64,000 bases of DNA, taken from assembly GCF_020179835.1 (NCBI RefSeq), contig NZ_JAIUDA010000002.1, positions 248,001 through 312,000 on the forward strand. The letters are read 5' to 3'. Shown here piece after piece: positions 20,867-30,559 of this stretch. A program made the position numbers and the translations under genes. Source of the stretch: Pantoea sp. alder81. Its GTDB lineage: Bacteria; Pseudomonadota; Gammaproteobacteria; Enterobacterales; Enterobacteriaceae. Each line of letters opens with the position of its first letter. Within the stretch, counting starts at the first letter, position 1. Under the pieces are notes generated by a model that was given only the letters and a program-made list of their open reading frames with translations, was not told where the DNA came from and ran no database searches.

Positions 20867-21895
20867 ATGAAATTGTTATTGCCTACTTCAACGGCAGGAA
20901 GCTTACCGAAACCGGCCTGGCTTGCTCAACCTGAAACGCTGTGGTCGCCATGGAAATTGCAGGGTGATGAATTAGTCGAGGGCAAAAGAGATGCTCTGCT
21001 GTTATCCCTGCAGGATCAGCAATTAGCGGGCATTGATATCGTCAGTGATGGCGAGCAAACGCGCCAGCATTTCGTCACCACCTTTATTGAACATCTCAGC
21101 GGCGTTGATTTTGAAAAACGTGAGATTGTGAAAATTCGCAATCGCTATGACGCCAGCGTGCCGAGCGTGATCGGTGAAGTGGTACGTAAAAAGCCGGTGT
21201 TTGTTGAAGATGCTAAATTCTTGCGCCAGCAAACCAAACAACAGATTAAGTGGGCTCTGCCTGGCCCAATGACCATGATCGATACGCTTTATGATGGTCA
21301 CTACAAAAGCCGTGAAAAACTCGCCTGGGAATTTGCCAAAATTCTGAACCAGGAAGCCAAAGAGTTAGAAGCAGCCGGTGTTGATATTATTCAGTTTGAT
21401 GAACCCGCATTTAACGTGTTCTTCGATGAAGTAAATGACTGGGGCATTGCCGCACTGGAAAGAGCCGTTGAAGGCCTGAAGTGCGAAACCGCTGTGCACA
21501 TTTGCTATGGCTACGGCATCAAAGCGAATACTGACTGGAAAAAGACCCTCGGCACTGAGTGGCGTCAATACGAAGAAGTGTTCCCTAAACTGCAAAAGTC
21601 TTCTATCGATATCATTTCACTGGAAGCCCAGAATTCGCGCGTGCCAATGGATCTGATTGAGCTGATTCGCGGCAAAAAAGTGATGGTCGGTGCGATTGAT
21701 GTGGCGACCAACACCATTGAAACCGCAGAAGAAGTGGCTGACACCCTGCGTAAAGCGCTGAAGTTTGTCGACGCCGATAAGCTTTATCCTTCTACTAACT
21801 GCGGTATGACGCCACTGTCGCGCCGCGTTGCCAGAGGTAAGCTGGAAGCCTTGAGCGCGGGTGCAGCTATCGTTCGTAACGAACTCACCGCGTAA
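20867..21895 (+). CDS. mesD: Core methionine synthase MesD (MetE C-terminal-like)
   Basis: This 342-residue protein contains only the catalytic (C-terminal) barrel of cobalamin-independent methionine synthase and lacks the N-terminal folate-binding domain of MetE. Visible landmarks are STAGSLPKP, DGEQTRQHF, the GPMTMIDTLYD segment, IQFDEPAF, VHICYGYG and the C-terminal STNCGMTPLSRR; the last two carry the His and Cys expected to bind zinc with the homocysteine thiol. ATG 20867 is better spaced from AAAAGG than the in-frame TTG at 20861. The pairing with DUF1852 points to the MesD family. Confidence 0.88.
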   Translation: MKLLLPTSTAGSLPKPAWLAQPETLWSPWKLQGDELVEGKRDALLLSLQDQQLAGIDIVSDGEQTRQHFVTTFIEHLSGVDFEKREIVKIRNRYDASVPSVIGEVVRKKPVFVEDAKFLRQQTKQQIKWALPGPMTMIDTLYDGHYKSREKLAWEFAKILNQEAKELEAAGVDIIQFDEPAFNVFFDEVNDWGIAALERAVEGLKCETAVHICYGYGIKANTDWKKTLGTEWRQYEEVFPKLQKSSIDIISLEAQNSRVPMDLIELIRGKKVMVGAIDVATNTIETAEEVADTLRKALKFVDADKLYPSTNCGMTPLSRRVARGKLEALSAGAAIVRNELTA

Positions 21896-21903
21896 TGCTG
21901 ATC

Positions 21904-21936
21904 CACTCACCGCCCAACAGGACGGTGAGTGCTTTT
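21904..21936 (+). terminator. Terminator after mesD
   Basis: A perfect 9-bp stem CACTCACCG/CGGTGAGTG (21904-21912 and 21923-21931) is followed by CTTTT, 8 bases after the mesD stop. Confidence 0.87.
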
Positions 21937-21995
21937 CCTCGGTGCCCAGCGATGTTCAAACGGGCACCGTCTTCTGCCTTCCTGAGAAAACTTCA

Positions 21996-23414
21996 TCACG
22001 CCTTATTGGCATGCGCTTGCCTGTCGGCCAGCAACTGATCGACAAAAGCGGCGATCTCCGGTTTGGTCTGCTCAATCTCTGCAATTTTACTGGCGAACTT
22101 CGGCAGATAGTCCTTGTGGGCATACAACAATTGATCCAGCACTTTTATCGCCGTGTCGCCCGCCGGAATCAGCGGATTAATGGTGAAAGCGTGTAATGCC
22201 GCACCGTAATCTCCGCTAACGGCAGCTTCAAGCACCGTTTCCTCCATCGCTTTCATCAACTGAATCATGCCGCGCGCCGCAGGCGGCAATGCCCCCCAAC
22301 GCAGCGGTTCTGCACCATGTGAAGTAATCGCAGCGGTGACTTCTACCACGCAATCAAATGGCAAGTCAGCAATTGCGCCGTTATTACGCGTGGAGACCAC
22401 CATCAATTTACCGCTGTTATTCTGGATAGAGGCAATGAGATCGCAGGCGGCGTCGCTATAATGCGCCCCGCCCCGCTGGCTTAACTCTTCAGGCTTGTAG
22501 TTAAGATTGACGTCTTTATACAACTCGAACAGCCGCGCTTCGGTCTTCTTAACCACTTCCGCACGCGTTTCATAGTTTTCGAACTCTTCGATGGCATGAG
22601 CCAGCATCGGTTCCTGCAAATAGTAATAGCGGTGATAACCACAGGGCAGCAGGCCGAGATGTTTCACCTGATCGTGGTTGAAAGGAATCTGATGAATATT
22701 TTTTAGCCCTTCATCGCTTTTTTCCTGCTGGTCTGGGGAATAGATTTTATCAATCAGTTCGGCGGTGCGTTCATTGCCCTGCTGATCCCAGACGCGATGC
22801 CAGTGGAAATGGTTAAGCCCGGCAAATTTGAAATAGAGATCTTTCTCTTCCGCACCGAGCACGCTGCATGCCTGAGTAATATGGCCGAACGGCACATTGC
22901 ACAGACCGACCGTTTTTTCCCACTTGCCATATTTAATCGCCGCTTCTGTCACCATGCCTGCCGGATTGGTGAAATCCACCAGCCAGGCGTTGGGGCACAA
23001 TTGACGCATATCCTCGATAATATCGAGAATCACCGGAACCGTGCGAAACGCCTTAAATATCCCGCCCGGGCCGTTGGTTTCCTGACCCAGCAAACCATTG
23101 GCCAACGGAATCACTTCATCTTTCAAGCGCGCATCCAGCAACCCCACACGGAACTGTGTGGTCACGTAATCCGCATCCTTTAACGCTTCCTTGCGGTCGA
23201 GAGAAAGATGAACCTGCCAGTCGAGTTTGGCGGCCGCGATCATGCGCTTTGCCATACTGCCAACGATTTCCATCTTCTCTGCGCCATCCTCAATGTCCAC
23301 CAGCCACAACTCCGCAATCGGCAACTGCTCCTGCCGCAGGATAAGCCCTTCAATCAACTCTGGCGTATAGCTGGAACCACCACCGATAGTGACAATCTTG
23401 ATCTTATTTGGCAT
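21996..23414 (-). CDS. 6-phospho-beta-glucosidase, glycoside hydrolase family 4
   Basis: This 472-residue GH4 enzyme uses NAD+ and a divalent metal in a redox mechanism. The N-terminal Rossmann motif is IVTIGGGSSYTPELIEGL. Metal and substrate segments are FTNPAGMVTEA, CNVPFGH (the CN(V/I)P form typical of 6-phospho-beta-glucosidases) and GLNHFHW. It is the last gene of the PTS operon, 202 bases after the GH1 gene, with two hairpins between, so its expression may differ from the rest. Candidate names are licH or chbF-like; I leave the symbol empty. Confidence 0.9.
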   Translation of the reverse strand: MPNKIKIVTIGGGSSYTPELIEGLILRQEQLPIAELWLVDIEDGAEKMEIVGSMAKRMIAAAKLDWQVHLSLDRKEALKDADYVTTQFRVGLLDARLKDEVIPLANGLLGQETNGPGGIFKAFRTVPVILDIIEDMRQLCPNAWLVDFTNPAGMVTEAAIKYGKWEKTVGLCNVPFGHITQACSVLGAEEKDLYFKFAGLNHFHWHRVWDQQGNERTAELIDKIYSPDQQEKSDEGLKNIHQIPFNHDQVKHLGLLPCGYHRYYYLQEPMLAHAIEEFENYETRAEVVKKTEARLFELYKDVNLNYKPEELSQRGGAHYSDAACDLIASIQNNSGKLMVVSTRNNGAIADLPFDCVVEVTAAITSHGAEPLRWGALPPAARGMIQLMKAMEETVLEAAVSGDYGAALHAFTINPLIPAGDTAIKVLDQLLYAHKDYLPKFASKIAEIEQTKPEIAAFVDQLLADRQAHANKA

Positions 23415-23527
23415 AGGAAATAACTCCGTTTGGTTGCAATCAGGTGAGCAGAAGCGCCGTTTCAGGCAGCATCAGGCCTCACCGCATGGATGATATTTAT
23501 TCCTGGTTTGGGTTCATGTTATTTATT

Positions 23528-23547
23528 CAGCCTGCCTGCGCAGGCTG
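23528..23547. repeat. Hairpin between GH4 and GH1 genes
   Basis: A 7-bp inverted repeat CAGCCTG/CAGGCTG with a 6-base loop; no T run follows on either strand. Confidence 0.4.
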
Positions 23548-23586
23548 GAAAGGATATTAACTGCCGGGGATATGACATATCTATTT

Positions 23587-23609
23587 TACCCGGGCATCCT
23601 GCCCGGGTA
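23587..23609. repeat. 10-bp GC-rich hairpin just after the GH1 gene
   Basis: A perfect stem TACCCGGGCA/TGCCCGGGTA with a 3-base loop lies 8 bases beyond the GH1 stop codon. On the operon strand it is followed by AAAATAG, not a U tract. It may therefore stabilise mRNA 3' ends or be a repetitive extragenic palindrome more than an intrinsic terminator. Confidence 0.55.
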
Positions 23610-23616
23610 TCACGAA

Positions 23617-25080
<1,464 letters not shown>

Positions 25081-25422
25081 TTACTGCAAGTGGGTTTTCG
25101 ACAACTCCTGCACCTGACGATGCAGATAAATCAGCTCTTCAACTAGATCGCGGCACAGCATGGCGTTCATCAGATGATCCTGCGCATGCACCATAATCAG
25201 GTTGACCGGAATTTTGCCGCAGCCTTCATCCGCACCGATTAAGGCGGTTTGAATTTTGTGGGCTTCGCGCGCGGCATCTCGTGCACTCGCCAGCAACGCA
25301 TCGGCTTCCTGCCAGTTCTGTTTTCGGGCCGCTTGCAGTGCCTGCATCGATGATGAGCGGGCTTCCCCGGCATGAATAATCAGCTCCATTACCGTACTTT
25401 CCATTTCCTGCATCTCTTGCAT
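25081..25422 (-). CDS. PTS lactose/cellobiose-family IIA component
   Basis: This 113-residue helical protein of the PTS Lac family has the conserved MELIIHAGEARSSSMQALQAAR start of the first helix. The phosphorylated His is expected in LIMVHAQDHLMNAM. Three in-frame Met codons (residues 1, 4 and 7) leave the exact start open. It accepts phosphate from HPr and passes it to IIB, and its start overlaps the IIC stop by one base. Confidence 0.93.
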   Translation of the reverse strand: MQEMQEMESTVMELIIHAGEARSSSMQALQAARKQNWQEADALLASARDAAREAHKIQTALIGADEGCGKIPVNLIMVHAQDHLMNAMLCRDLVEELIYLHRQVQELSKTHLQ

Positions 25423-26741
25423 TACTTCATCTCCTCAGCCAGTTGTTCCTGCGCCATCTCTTCTTCCTGCGCAAGCAGTTGGCGTTCATACATTTTGAAG
25501 AACGGGTAATAAATCAGCGTGGATAAACAAATCAGGAACGCCACCAGCACCACCGCACGCCAGTCCCATCCGGTTGACCAGGCCGCACCAATCGGTCCCG
25601 GCGTGGTCCATGGCGCCAGAGAAATGACATGATTAACAAGATTGGTACGCGTGGCTGTCCAGGCGATAACCGCGTTGATCAATGGCGTAGTAATAAAGGG
25701 AATAAACAGCAGCGGATTCATCACCACCGGCGAGCCGAAAATAATCGGTTCATTGATGTTGAACATGCTCGGCACCAGGCCTAGACGACCGATGGAACGC
25801 AAATGCGCTGAGCGGCTGCGCAGATAGAGAATCACCAGACCCATGGTGGCGCCTGAGCCGCCTACGGTGATGAAAAATTGCCAGAACGGCTCGATAAAGA
25901 TTTTGGGAATCTCTTGCCCGGCATTTAACGCTTCCTGGTTCAGTCCAAGATTACTCAGCCAGAAGGCCTGCAAAATCCCGCCGACAATCGCCGCGCCGTG
26001 AATACCGGCAAACCACAGCAGATGACATAGCAAGACGGCGATGAGCACCGCAGGCAGTGAATCGGCTGCGGAGATAATTGGCGCGAACACTGACATGATG
26101 GCCTGAGGAATCAACAGACCAAAGTGGCTCTCCATAAACAGGTTCAGCGGATAGAGCGTCAGGAAAATCACCATGATGGGGATCAGCAGGTCAAATGACT
26201 GACGAATCTTTGGCGGCACCTGCTCCGGCAGTTTGAAACCAATGTTGTATTTCACCAGCCAGTGCATCACTTCCGTGCAGTACAGGCTGATCAGGATGGC
26301 GGTGAATATCCCTTCCCCGCCCAGCGATGCAACGGACAATGCACCATTCTTTTCCGGTGCAGCCACCACCAAAAAGGTCATCAGCGACAGCAGCGCCGCC
26401 ATCAGGCCATTGAGTTTGTAGCTTTGCGCCAGGTTGTAGGCAATCGCGCCGGTAATAAATACCGCCATGATGCCCATCGTCATGTTGTAGGGCATCATCA
26501 GCTGGTCGTTGTACTGCTTCACCATACCCAGCCACCACTGAGCGAAGCCCCACTGGCTGTCCTGACTGAAAGGAGGATGTGAGAAAAGCAGCATAAATGA
26601 ACCGACAATCAAGAACGGCATCGAGGCAATAAACCCGTCCTTGATGGCCACCACATGCCGTTGCGAGGAGAGTCGCGCAGCAATCGGACTGATGCGGTTC
26701 TCAATCACGCCAAATAAAGAGTCAGCCAGTGTGCTCATCAT
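25422..26741 (-). CDS. PTS cellobiose-family IIC permease
   Basis: This 439-residue inner-membrane sugar permease has about ten hydrophobic segments. It shows the family blocks FGVIENRISPIAARLSSQRHV at the start and NINEPIIFGSPVVMNP in the second half, the conserved NEPxxFG active region of the cellobiose/lactose IIC family. It imports beta-diglucosides such as cellobiose with phosphorylation. A 4-base overlap joins it to IIB and a 1-base overlap to IIA. Confidence 0.95.
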   Translation of the reverse strand: MMSTLADSLFGVIENRISPIAARLSSQRHVVAIKDGFIASMPFLIVGSFMLLFSHPPFSQDSQWGFAQWWLGMVKQYNDQLMMPYNMTMGIMAVFITGAIAYNLAQSYKLNGLMAALLSLMTFLVVAAPEKNGALSVASLGGEGIFTAILISLYCTEVMHWLVKYNIGFKLPEQVPPKIRQSFDLLIPIMVIFLTLYPLNLFMESHFGLLIPQAIMSVFAPIISAADSLPAVLIAVLLCHLLWFAGIHGAAIVGGILQAFWLSNLGLNQEALNAGQEIPKIFIEPFWQFFITVGGSGATMGLVILYLRSRSAHLRSIGRLGLVPSMFNINEPIIFGSPVVMNPLLFIPFITTPLINAVIAWTATRTNLVNHVISLAPWTTPGPIGAAWSTGWDWRAVVLVAFLICLSTLIYYPFFKMYERQLLAQEEEMAQEQLAEEMK

Positions 26742-27058
26742 GCCCCCTTATTGGCATCAATCAGGGCGAGCGCCGACTTCAGGATTTTTTCGCCATTCAA
26801 CATGCCGTAATCCATGGTGTTAATGACGGTAACCGGTTTGTGATATTCCTGCGCCTGACATTCGAAATCTGCCAGCTTGTATTTGATCTGTGGGCCTAGC
26901 AGACAACAGTCATACTCCGCGATCTTTTCACTGAATTCTTCCATGCCAACGGCATCAATTTTGGCTTCTAAACCCAGCTGCGTAGCGGCTTTCTGCATTC
27001 TTTGTACGACCATGCTGGTTGACATACCTGCGGAACAACACAATAGAATTTTCACCAT
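26738..27058 (-). CDS. PTS cellobiose-family IIB component
   Basis: This protein has 106 residues from ATG 27058, which follows a strong GGAGGG; the 17 residues upstream in frame to 27109 are not coding. The phosphorylated Cys is C7 or C8 in ILLCCSAGMSTSM, the IIB P-loop of the cellobiose family. It is the first gene of the operon, downstream of the ACCGGT operators, and divergent from the LacI-type repressor. Confidence 0.93.
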   Translation of the reverse strand: MVKILLCCSAGMSTSMVVQRMQKAATQLGLEAKIDAVGMEEFSEKIAEYDCCLLGPQIKYKLADFECQAQEYHKPVTVINTMDYGMLNGEKILKSALALIDANKGA

Positions 27059-27104
27059 AACACCCTCCGTTTTTTTTAAATAATTACGCGCTGAGAATCG
27101 TTTC

Positions 27105-27118
27105 TGCAACCGGTTACA
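27105..27118. promoter_or_regulatory. LacI-type operator 1 of the PTS operon
   Basis: TGCAACCGGTTACA is a 14-bp near-perfect palindrome with the central CG of LacI/GalR-family operators, 47 bases upstream of the IIB start. It shares the ACCGGT core with two further sites in the same intergenic region. Confidence 0.75.
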
Positions 27119-27193
27119 GATTCAATTTGTTCTTTTTGTGATCCATAACTCAAACCGCTAAACCTTATTTAAATTGTGAAAATATGATTAATC

Positions 27194-27207
27194 TGAGACC
27201 GGTTTCA
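27194..27207. promoter_or_regulatory. LacI-type operator 2 of the PTS operon
   Basis: TGAGACCGGTTTCA is a 14-bp palindrome with one mismatch and the same ACCGGT core, midway between the divergent genes. Confidence 0.75.
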
Positions 27208-27266
27208 TATTATTTTTAGGTTATCCTTTTAAATATGTGATGAAATCGGATGATAATGAAAAAAAA

Positions 27267-27280
27267 CGTTACCGGTTAGA
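27267..27280. promoter_or_regulatory. LacI-type operator 3, near the repressor gene
   Basis: CGTTACCGGTTAGA has the shared core, with outer bases less symmetric than in the other two sites. It is 73 bases before the repressor start and may mediate autoregulation or looping. A small CCGCA/TGCGG hairpin followed by TTTT lies just downstream (27284-27301). Confidence 0.6.
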
Positions 27281-27352
27281 AGAGCCGCACTCTGCGGTTT
27301 TCAGATTGAGCTTTTGCGCTACAATGCGCGAGAACGTTGAGAAGGAAGATAA

Positions 27353-28375
27353 ATGACTACAATGCTTGATGTCGCAAAACGCGCAGGTGTGTCCAAAGCC
27401 ACGGTGTCACGGGTGCTGGCTGGCCACGCTTATGTGTCTAAAACGGTGCGGGATCGGGTGATGCTGGCCATTGATGAGATGGATTACCGTCCTAATCTGC
27501 TGGCTCGAAGTCTTGCGACCAACCGTTCGCACAGTATTGGTCTGATGGTGCCCAATACGCTTTACAACGGCCCATTTTTTACCGAGCTGTTATTCCAGGC
27601 CGCGACCATGACGGAAAAACTCGGTTCACAACTGGTGCTGGGCGATGGTAAACACAATGCGCAGCAAGAGCGCGAAGCCATAAACTTTTTAATAGATAGC
27701 TATTGCGATGCCGTGATCATCTATCCCCGCTATTTAAGCGTGGAAGATATTGATGCGCTTATTCCCGGCATGAGTAAGCCGTTAATCGTTTTAAACCGCC
27801 GTTTGAAGCAGCATCCGCAATATTCAGTCTGCGCCGATCACGAAAATGACACCCTTAACGCTGTAAATCATTTGATTGCTCAGGGGCACCGCGGGATCGC
27901 TTTTATCAAAGGGATGGGCAGTTCGCACACCGGATTAAGTCGCCTGAAAGGCTATATTTCAGCATTGATGGAAAATGGCATTGAATACGACGAAAACCTG
28001 ATGCTGGATGGCTGCTGGACCAGCGCCAGTGGGCAACTGGCCGTTGAAGCACTGTTACGTCGCAAAGTATCGTTTTCCGCGATTGTCGCCAGCAATGATG
28101 ATATGGCGATTGGTGCCGCATGCGCCTTGCACAACGCAGGTTTGCGCATCCCCCATGACGTCTCATTGCTGGGCTTTGATGATATCCCGGTTGCGCCCTA
28201 TCTCCTGCCCGCGTTAACCACGGTGCATGTTCCGGTTGCTGAGATGGTGTCGAGCGCGTTAACGCAACTGTCTAAAATGCTGGATGGTGAAAGCGTTACA
28301 GCGCAGCCACTGATGCCGGGCCGACTGGTGCTGCGCAATTCGATCACCCAGGGACCGTATTACCAGCAAAAATAA
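27353..28375 (+). CDS. LacI-family transcriptional repressor of the PTS operon (AscG-like)
   Basis: This 340-residue LacI/GalR repressor has an N-terminal helix-turn-helix MLDVAKRAGVSKATVSRVL and hinge RPNLLARSLA, followed by a periplasmic-binding-protein-like sugar domain (60-335). The overall sequence is similar to AscG of E. coli, including IGLMVPNTLYNG and VASNDDMAIGA. It is divergent from the cellobiose-type PTS operon, with three operators between them, so it most likely represses that operon until a beta-glucoside is present. Confidence 0.93.
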   Translation: MTTMLDVAKRAGVSKATVSRVLAGHAYVSKTVRDRVMLAIDEMDYRPNLLARSLATNRSHSIGLMVPNTLYNGPFFTELLFQAATMTEKLGSQLVLGDGKHNAQQEREAINFLIDSYCDAVIIYPRYLSVEDIDALIPGMSKPLIVLNRRLKQHPQYSVCADHENDTLNAVNHLIAQGHRGIAFIKGMGSSHTGLSRLKGYISALMENGIEYDENLMLDGCWTSASGQLAVEALLRRKVSFSAIVASNDDMAIGAACALHNAGLRIPHDVSLLGFDDIPVAPYLLPALTTVHVPVAEMVSSALTQLSKMLDGESVTAQPLMPGRLVLRNSITQGPYYQQK

Positions 28376-28426
28376 CGGCGCCGTGCGATAATCTGGCTTA
28401 TTTTGACGCGATGAGCATTTTACGCC

Positions 28427-29404
28427 ATGAAGCATTTCCTCGTTATCGTTCCCGATGGCGGCATGCTGTTTGAAGCCGCCGGTATTGCCGACATCCTGAT
28501 GCATGCGAATTTGCACCTGCCAGTCGGCGTTGATCAGCCACGTTATCGCGTCAGTATCGCCACTACGCAATCTCATCAGGTGATTCATGGCCAGTCGGGC
28601 CTCAACCTGCTGGCTGACCTGAAGCTGGCTGAATTAGATCCCCGTACCGCCTGGGACACCATCATGATTACCGGACGCGGTGACAGCGTTGAAGAGGGTA
28701 ATATGGTGGTGGATTTCATCAGGCTGGCGGCCCCGCAGGCCCGTCGCGTGGTGTCCATTTGTGGCGGTGCGATGCTGCTCGCCGAAGCCGGTTTGCTCGA
28801 TGGACGCCGCGCCACGTCACACTGGCGCCTGCTGGAAACCCTGCAAACCCGCTTCCCTCGTGTTCAGGTGGAAGGGGGTCCGTTGTATATTCAGGATGGT
28901 CCGATCTGGACCTCCGGCGGCGTCAGCTCCGGCTTTGACCTGACGCTGGCGCTGGTTGAAGAGGATTTTGGCTTCAGCGTGGCACGCGACATTGCTCAGG
29001 ATATGGTGATGTATCTGCGTCGCCCCGGCGGGCAGATGCAGTTCAGCCGCTACCAGCTACAGCAAACCAGCACCGGCCCGATTCACGATCTGCAAAGCTG
29101 GATCCGCGCGAACCTGGCGGAAGATCTCTCCGTTGAAAAACTGGCCGAACGTGTCGCCATGAGCCCCCGCAATTTCACCCGCGTATTCACCCGTGAAACC
29201 GGCGCGTCACCGGCACGCTTTGTTGCAGAAGCCAGACTGGCCGCCGCACGTGAACAACTGGAGCAAAGCCGCGCTACGCTGGAACGCATCGCCATCGAAA
29301 CCGGTTTTGGCAGCAGCATCAACCTGCGCCGCAGTTTTGAGCGCCAGTTGCATCTCACACCCGGTGAATATCGCCAGCGCTTTCACTGCCGCAAAATGGC
29401 GTAA
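28427..29404 (+). CDS. GlxA-family transcriptional regulator (DJ-1/PfpI + AraC)
   Basis: The protein has 325 residues. The N-terminal DJ-1/PfpI-like domain (about 1-170) keeps a Cys at the nucleophile-elbow position, C112 in VSICGGAM. The C-terminal AraC-type DNA-binding domain (about 220-320) has two helix-turn-helix motifs around LAERVAMSPRNFTRVF and RIAIETGFGSSINLRRSF. It fits the GlxA/FtrA/ArgR group of activators. Its target is not evident, but a GAPDH gene follows 78 bases downstream on the same strand and is the natural candidate. Confidence 0.92.
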   Translation: MKHFLVIVPDGGMLFEAAGIADILMHANLHLPVGVDQPRYRVSIATTQSHQVIHGQSGLNLLADLKLAELDPRTAWDTIMITGRGDSVEEGNMVVDFIRLAAPQARRVVSICGGAMLLAEAGLLDGRRATSHWRLLETLQTRFPRVQVEGGPLYIQDGPIWTSGGVSSGFDLTLALVEEDFGFSVARDIAQDMVMYLRRPGGQMQFSRYQLQQTSTGPIHDLQSWIRANLAEDLSVEKLAERVAMSPRNFTRVFTRETGASPARFVAEARLAAAREQLEQSRATLERIAIETGFGSSINLRRSFERQLHLTPGEYRQRFHCRKMA

Positions 29405-29482
29405 AGTGATCCTTTTTTGTCGTTTACGCCAATCGCGCATCGTCCTACATTGACTGCAACCACTTCGGATAAGGAGTCAATG

Positions 29483-30493
29483 ATGATTAAGGTTGGCATT
29501 AACGGTTTTGGCCGTATCGGACGTAACGTGTTCCGCGCCGCGCTGGGCAGCAACGATATTGAGATTGTGGCGATTAACGATCTCACCGACAGTAAAACGC
29601 TGGCACATCTGCTTAAACACGATTCACTGCTGGGCAGACTTCCTGCAGAAGTTGAGGCCGGTGAAGGTGAGTTGCGTATCGATGGTAAGCCGGTGCGAGT
29701 GTTCAGCGAGCGCGACCCGGCCAATATCCGCTGGCGTGACCAGGGTGTTGATATCGTGATTGAAGCCACCGGCTTCTTCACAGAGCGCGAGAAAGCGGAA
29801 GTGCATATCACGCACGGCGGCGCAAAACGGGTGATCATCTCTGCGCCCGGTAAAAACGATGACCTGACGATTGTGCTGGGCGTAAATGATGATCGTTACG
29901 ATCCCCAGCAGCATTTCGTGGTGAGTAACGGCAGTTGCACCACCAACGGTCTGGCACCCGCCGCGCAGGTATTGCATCAGGCATTCGGCATTGAACATGG
30001 CTTGATGAACACCACCCATGCTTACACCAATAGCCAGGTGCTGCACGATCAGCCTGAGAAGGATCTGCGCGGTGCGCGTGCCGCCGCCCTATCGATTGTG
30101 CCTTACTCCAGCGGTGCGGCGAAAGCATTAGGCCGCGTCATTCCGGAACTGGATGGCCGTCTGACGGGGTATTCCCTGCGCGTGCCGGTGCCAGTGGTGT
30201 CGATTGTGGATCTCACCGTGACGCTGAAGCGTGATGTGACGGCAGAAGAAGTCAACGATGCGTTTAAAGCTGCCGCTGCCGAAGGTCCCTTAAAAGGCAT
30301 TCTGGGATACAGCGATGAGCCGCTGGTCTCCAGCGATTATCAGGGCGATCCGCGTTCATCGATCATTGATGGGCTCTCTACCCTGGTCATTGGTGGCAAC
30401 CTGGTCAAAATCCTCGCCTGGTATGATAACGAGTGGGGCTTCTCAAATCGCCTGGTGGATTTAGCACGGTTGATGGCGCAGCGCGGATTGTAA
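29483..30493 (+). CDS. Type I glyceraldehyde-3-phosphate dehydrogenase paralogue
   Basis: The protein has 336 residues from ATG 29483; the adjacent ATG 29480 is too close to AAGGAG. NAD-binding GFGRIGRNVFRAAL and NDLTD are present; catalytic C152 is in SNGSCTTNG and H179 in NTTHAYTNSQ. It resembles Bacillus-type GapA more than enterobacterial GapA. The second Cys of the usual CTTNC motif is Gly156, the preceding Ala is Gly, and the phosphate-site segment reads IVPYSSGAAKALG. It is therefore probably an accessory GAPDH and not the main glycolytic one. The shared strand with a GlxA-like regulator suggests inducible expression. Confidence 0.9.
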   Translation: MIKVGINGFGRIGRNVFRAALGSNDIEIVAINDLTDSKTLAHLLKHDSLLGRLPAEVEAGEGELRIDGKPVRVFSERDPANIRWRDQGVDIVIEATGFFTEREKAEVHITHGGAKRVIISAPGKNDDLTIVLGVNDDRYDPQQHFVVSNGSCTTNGLAPAAQVLHQAFGIEHGLMNTTHAYTNSQVLHDQPEKDLRGARAAALSIVPYSSGAAKALGRVIPELDGRLTGYSLRVPVPVVSIVDLTVTLKRDVTAEEVNDAFKAAAAEGPLKGILGYSDEPLVSSDYQGDPRSSIIDGLSTLVIGGNLVKILAWYDNEWGFSNRLVDLARLMAQRGL

Positions 30494-30511
30494 TCCGACC
30501 CTCTTTTCAGA

Positions 30512-30543
30512 CAAAAAAATCCCCGCTGTTGCGGGGATTCTTG
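30512..30543. terminator. Bidirectional terminator between the GAPDH gene and phoA
   Basis: The 9-bp stem AATCCCCGC/GCGGGGATT with loop TGTT has an A run before it and TTCTTGTT after it, between two convergent genes. Confidence 0.87.
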
Positions 30544-30559
30544 TTGCTGCCGGGCGCGG

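Noticed and set aside
21774..21781. GCCGATAA inside mesD as a sigma-28 promoter
   Set aside because: It lies in the coding sequence and the upstream TAAA is at 18 bases, not 15.
27130..27260. CRP sites in the PTS/repressor intergenic region
   Set aside because: Three TGTGA half-sites occur, but none has a convincing TCACA partner at the right distance.
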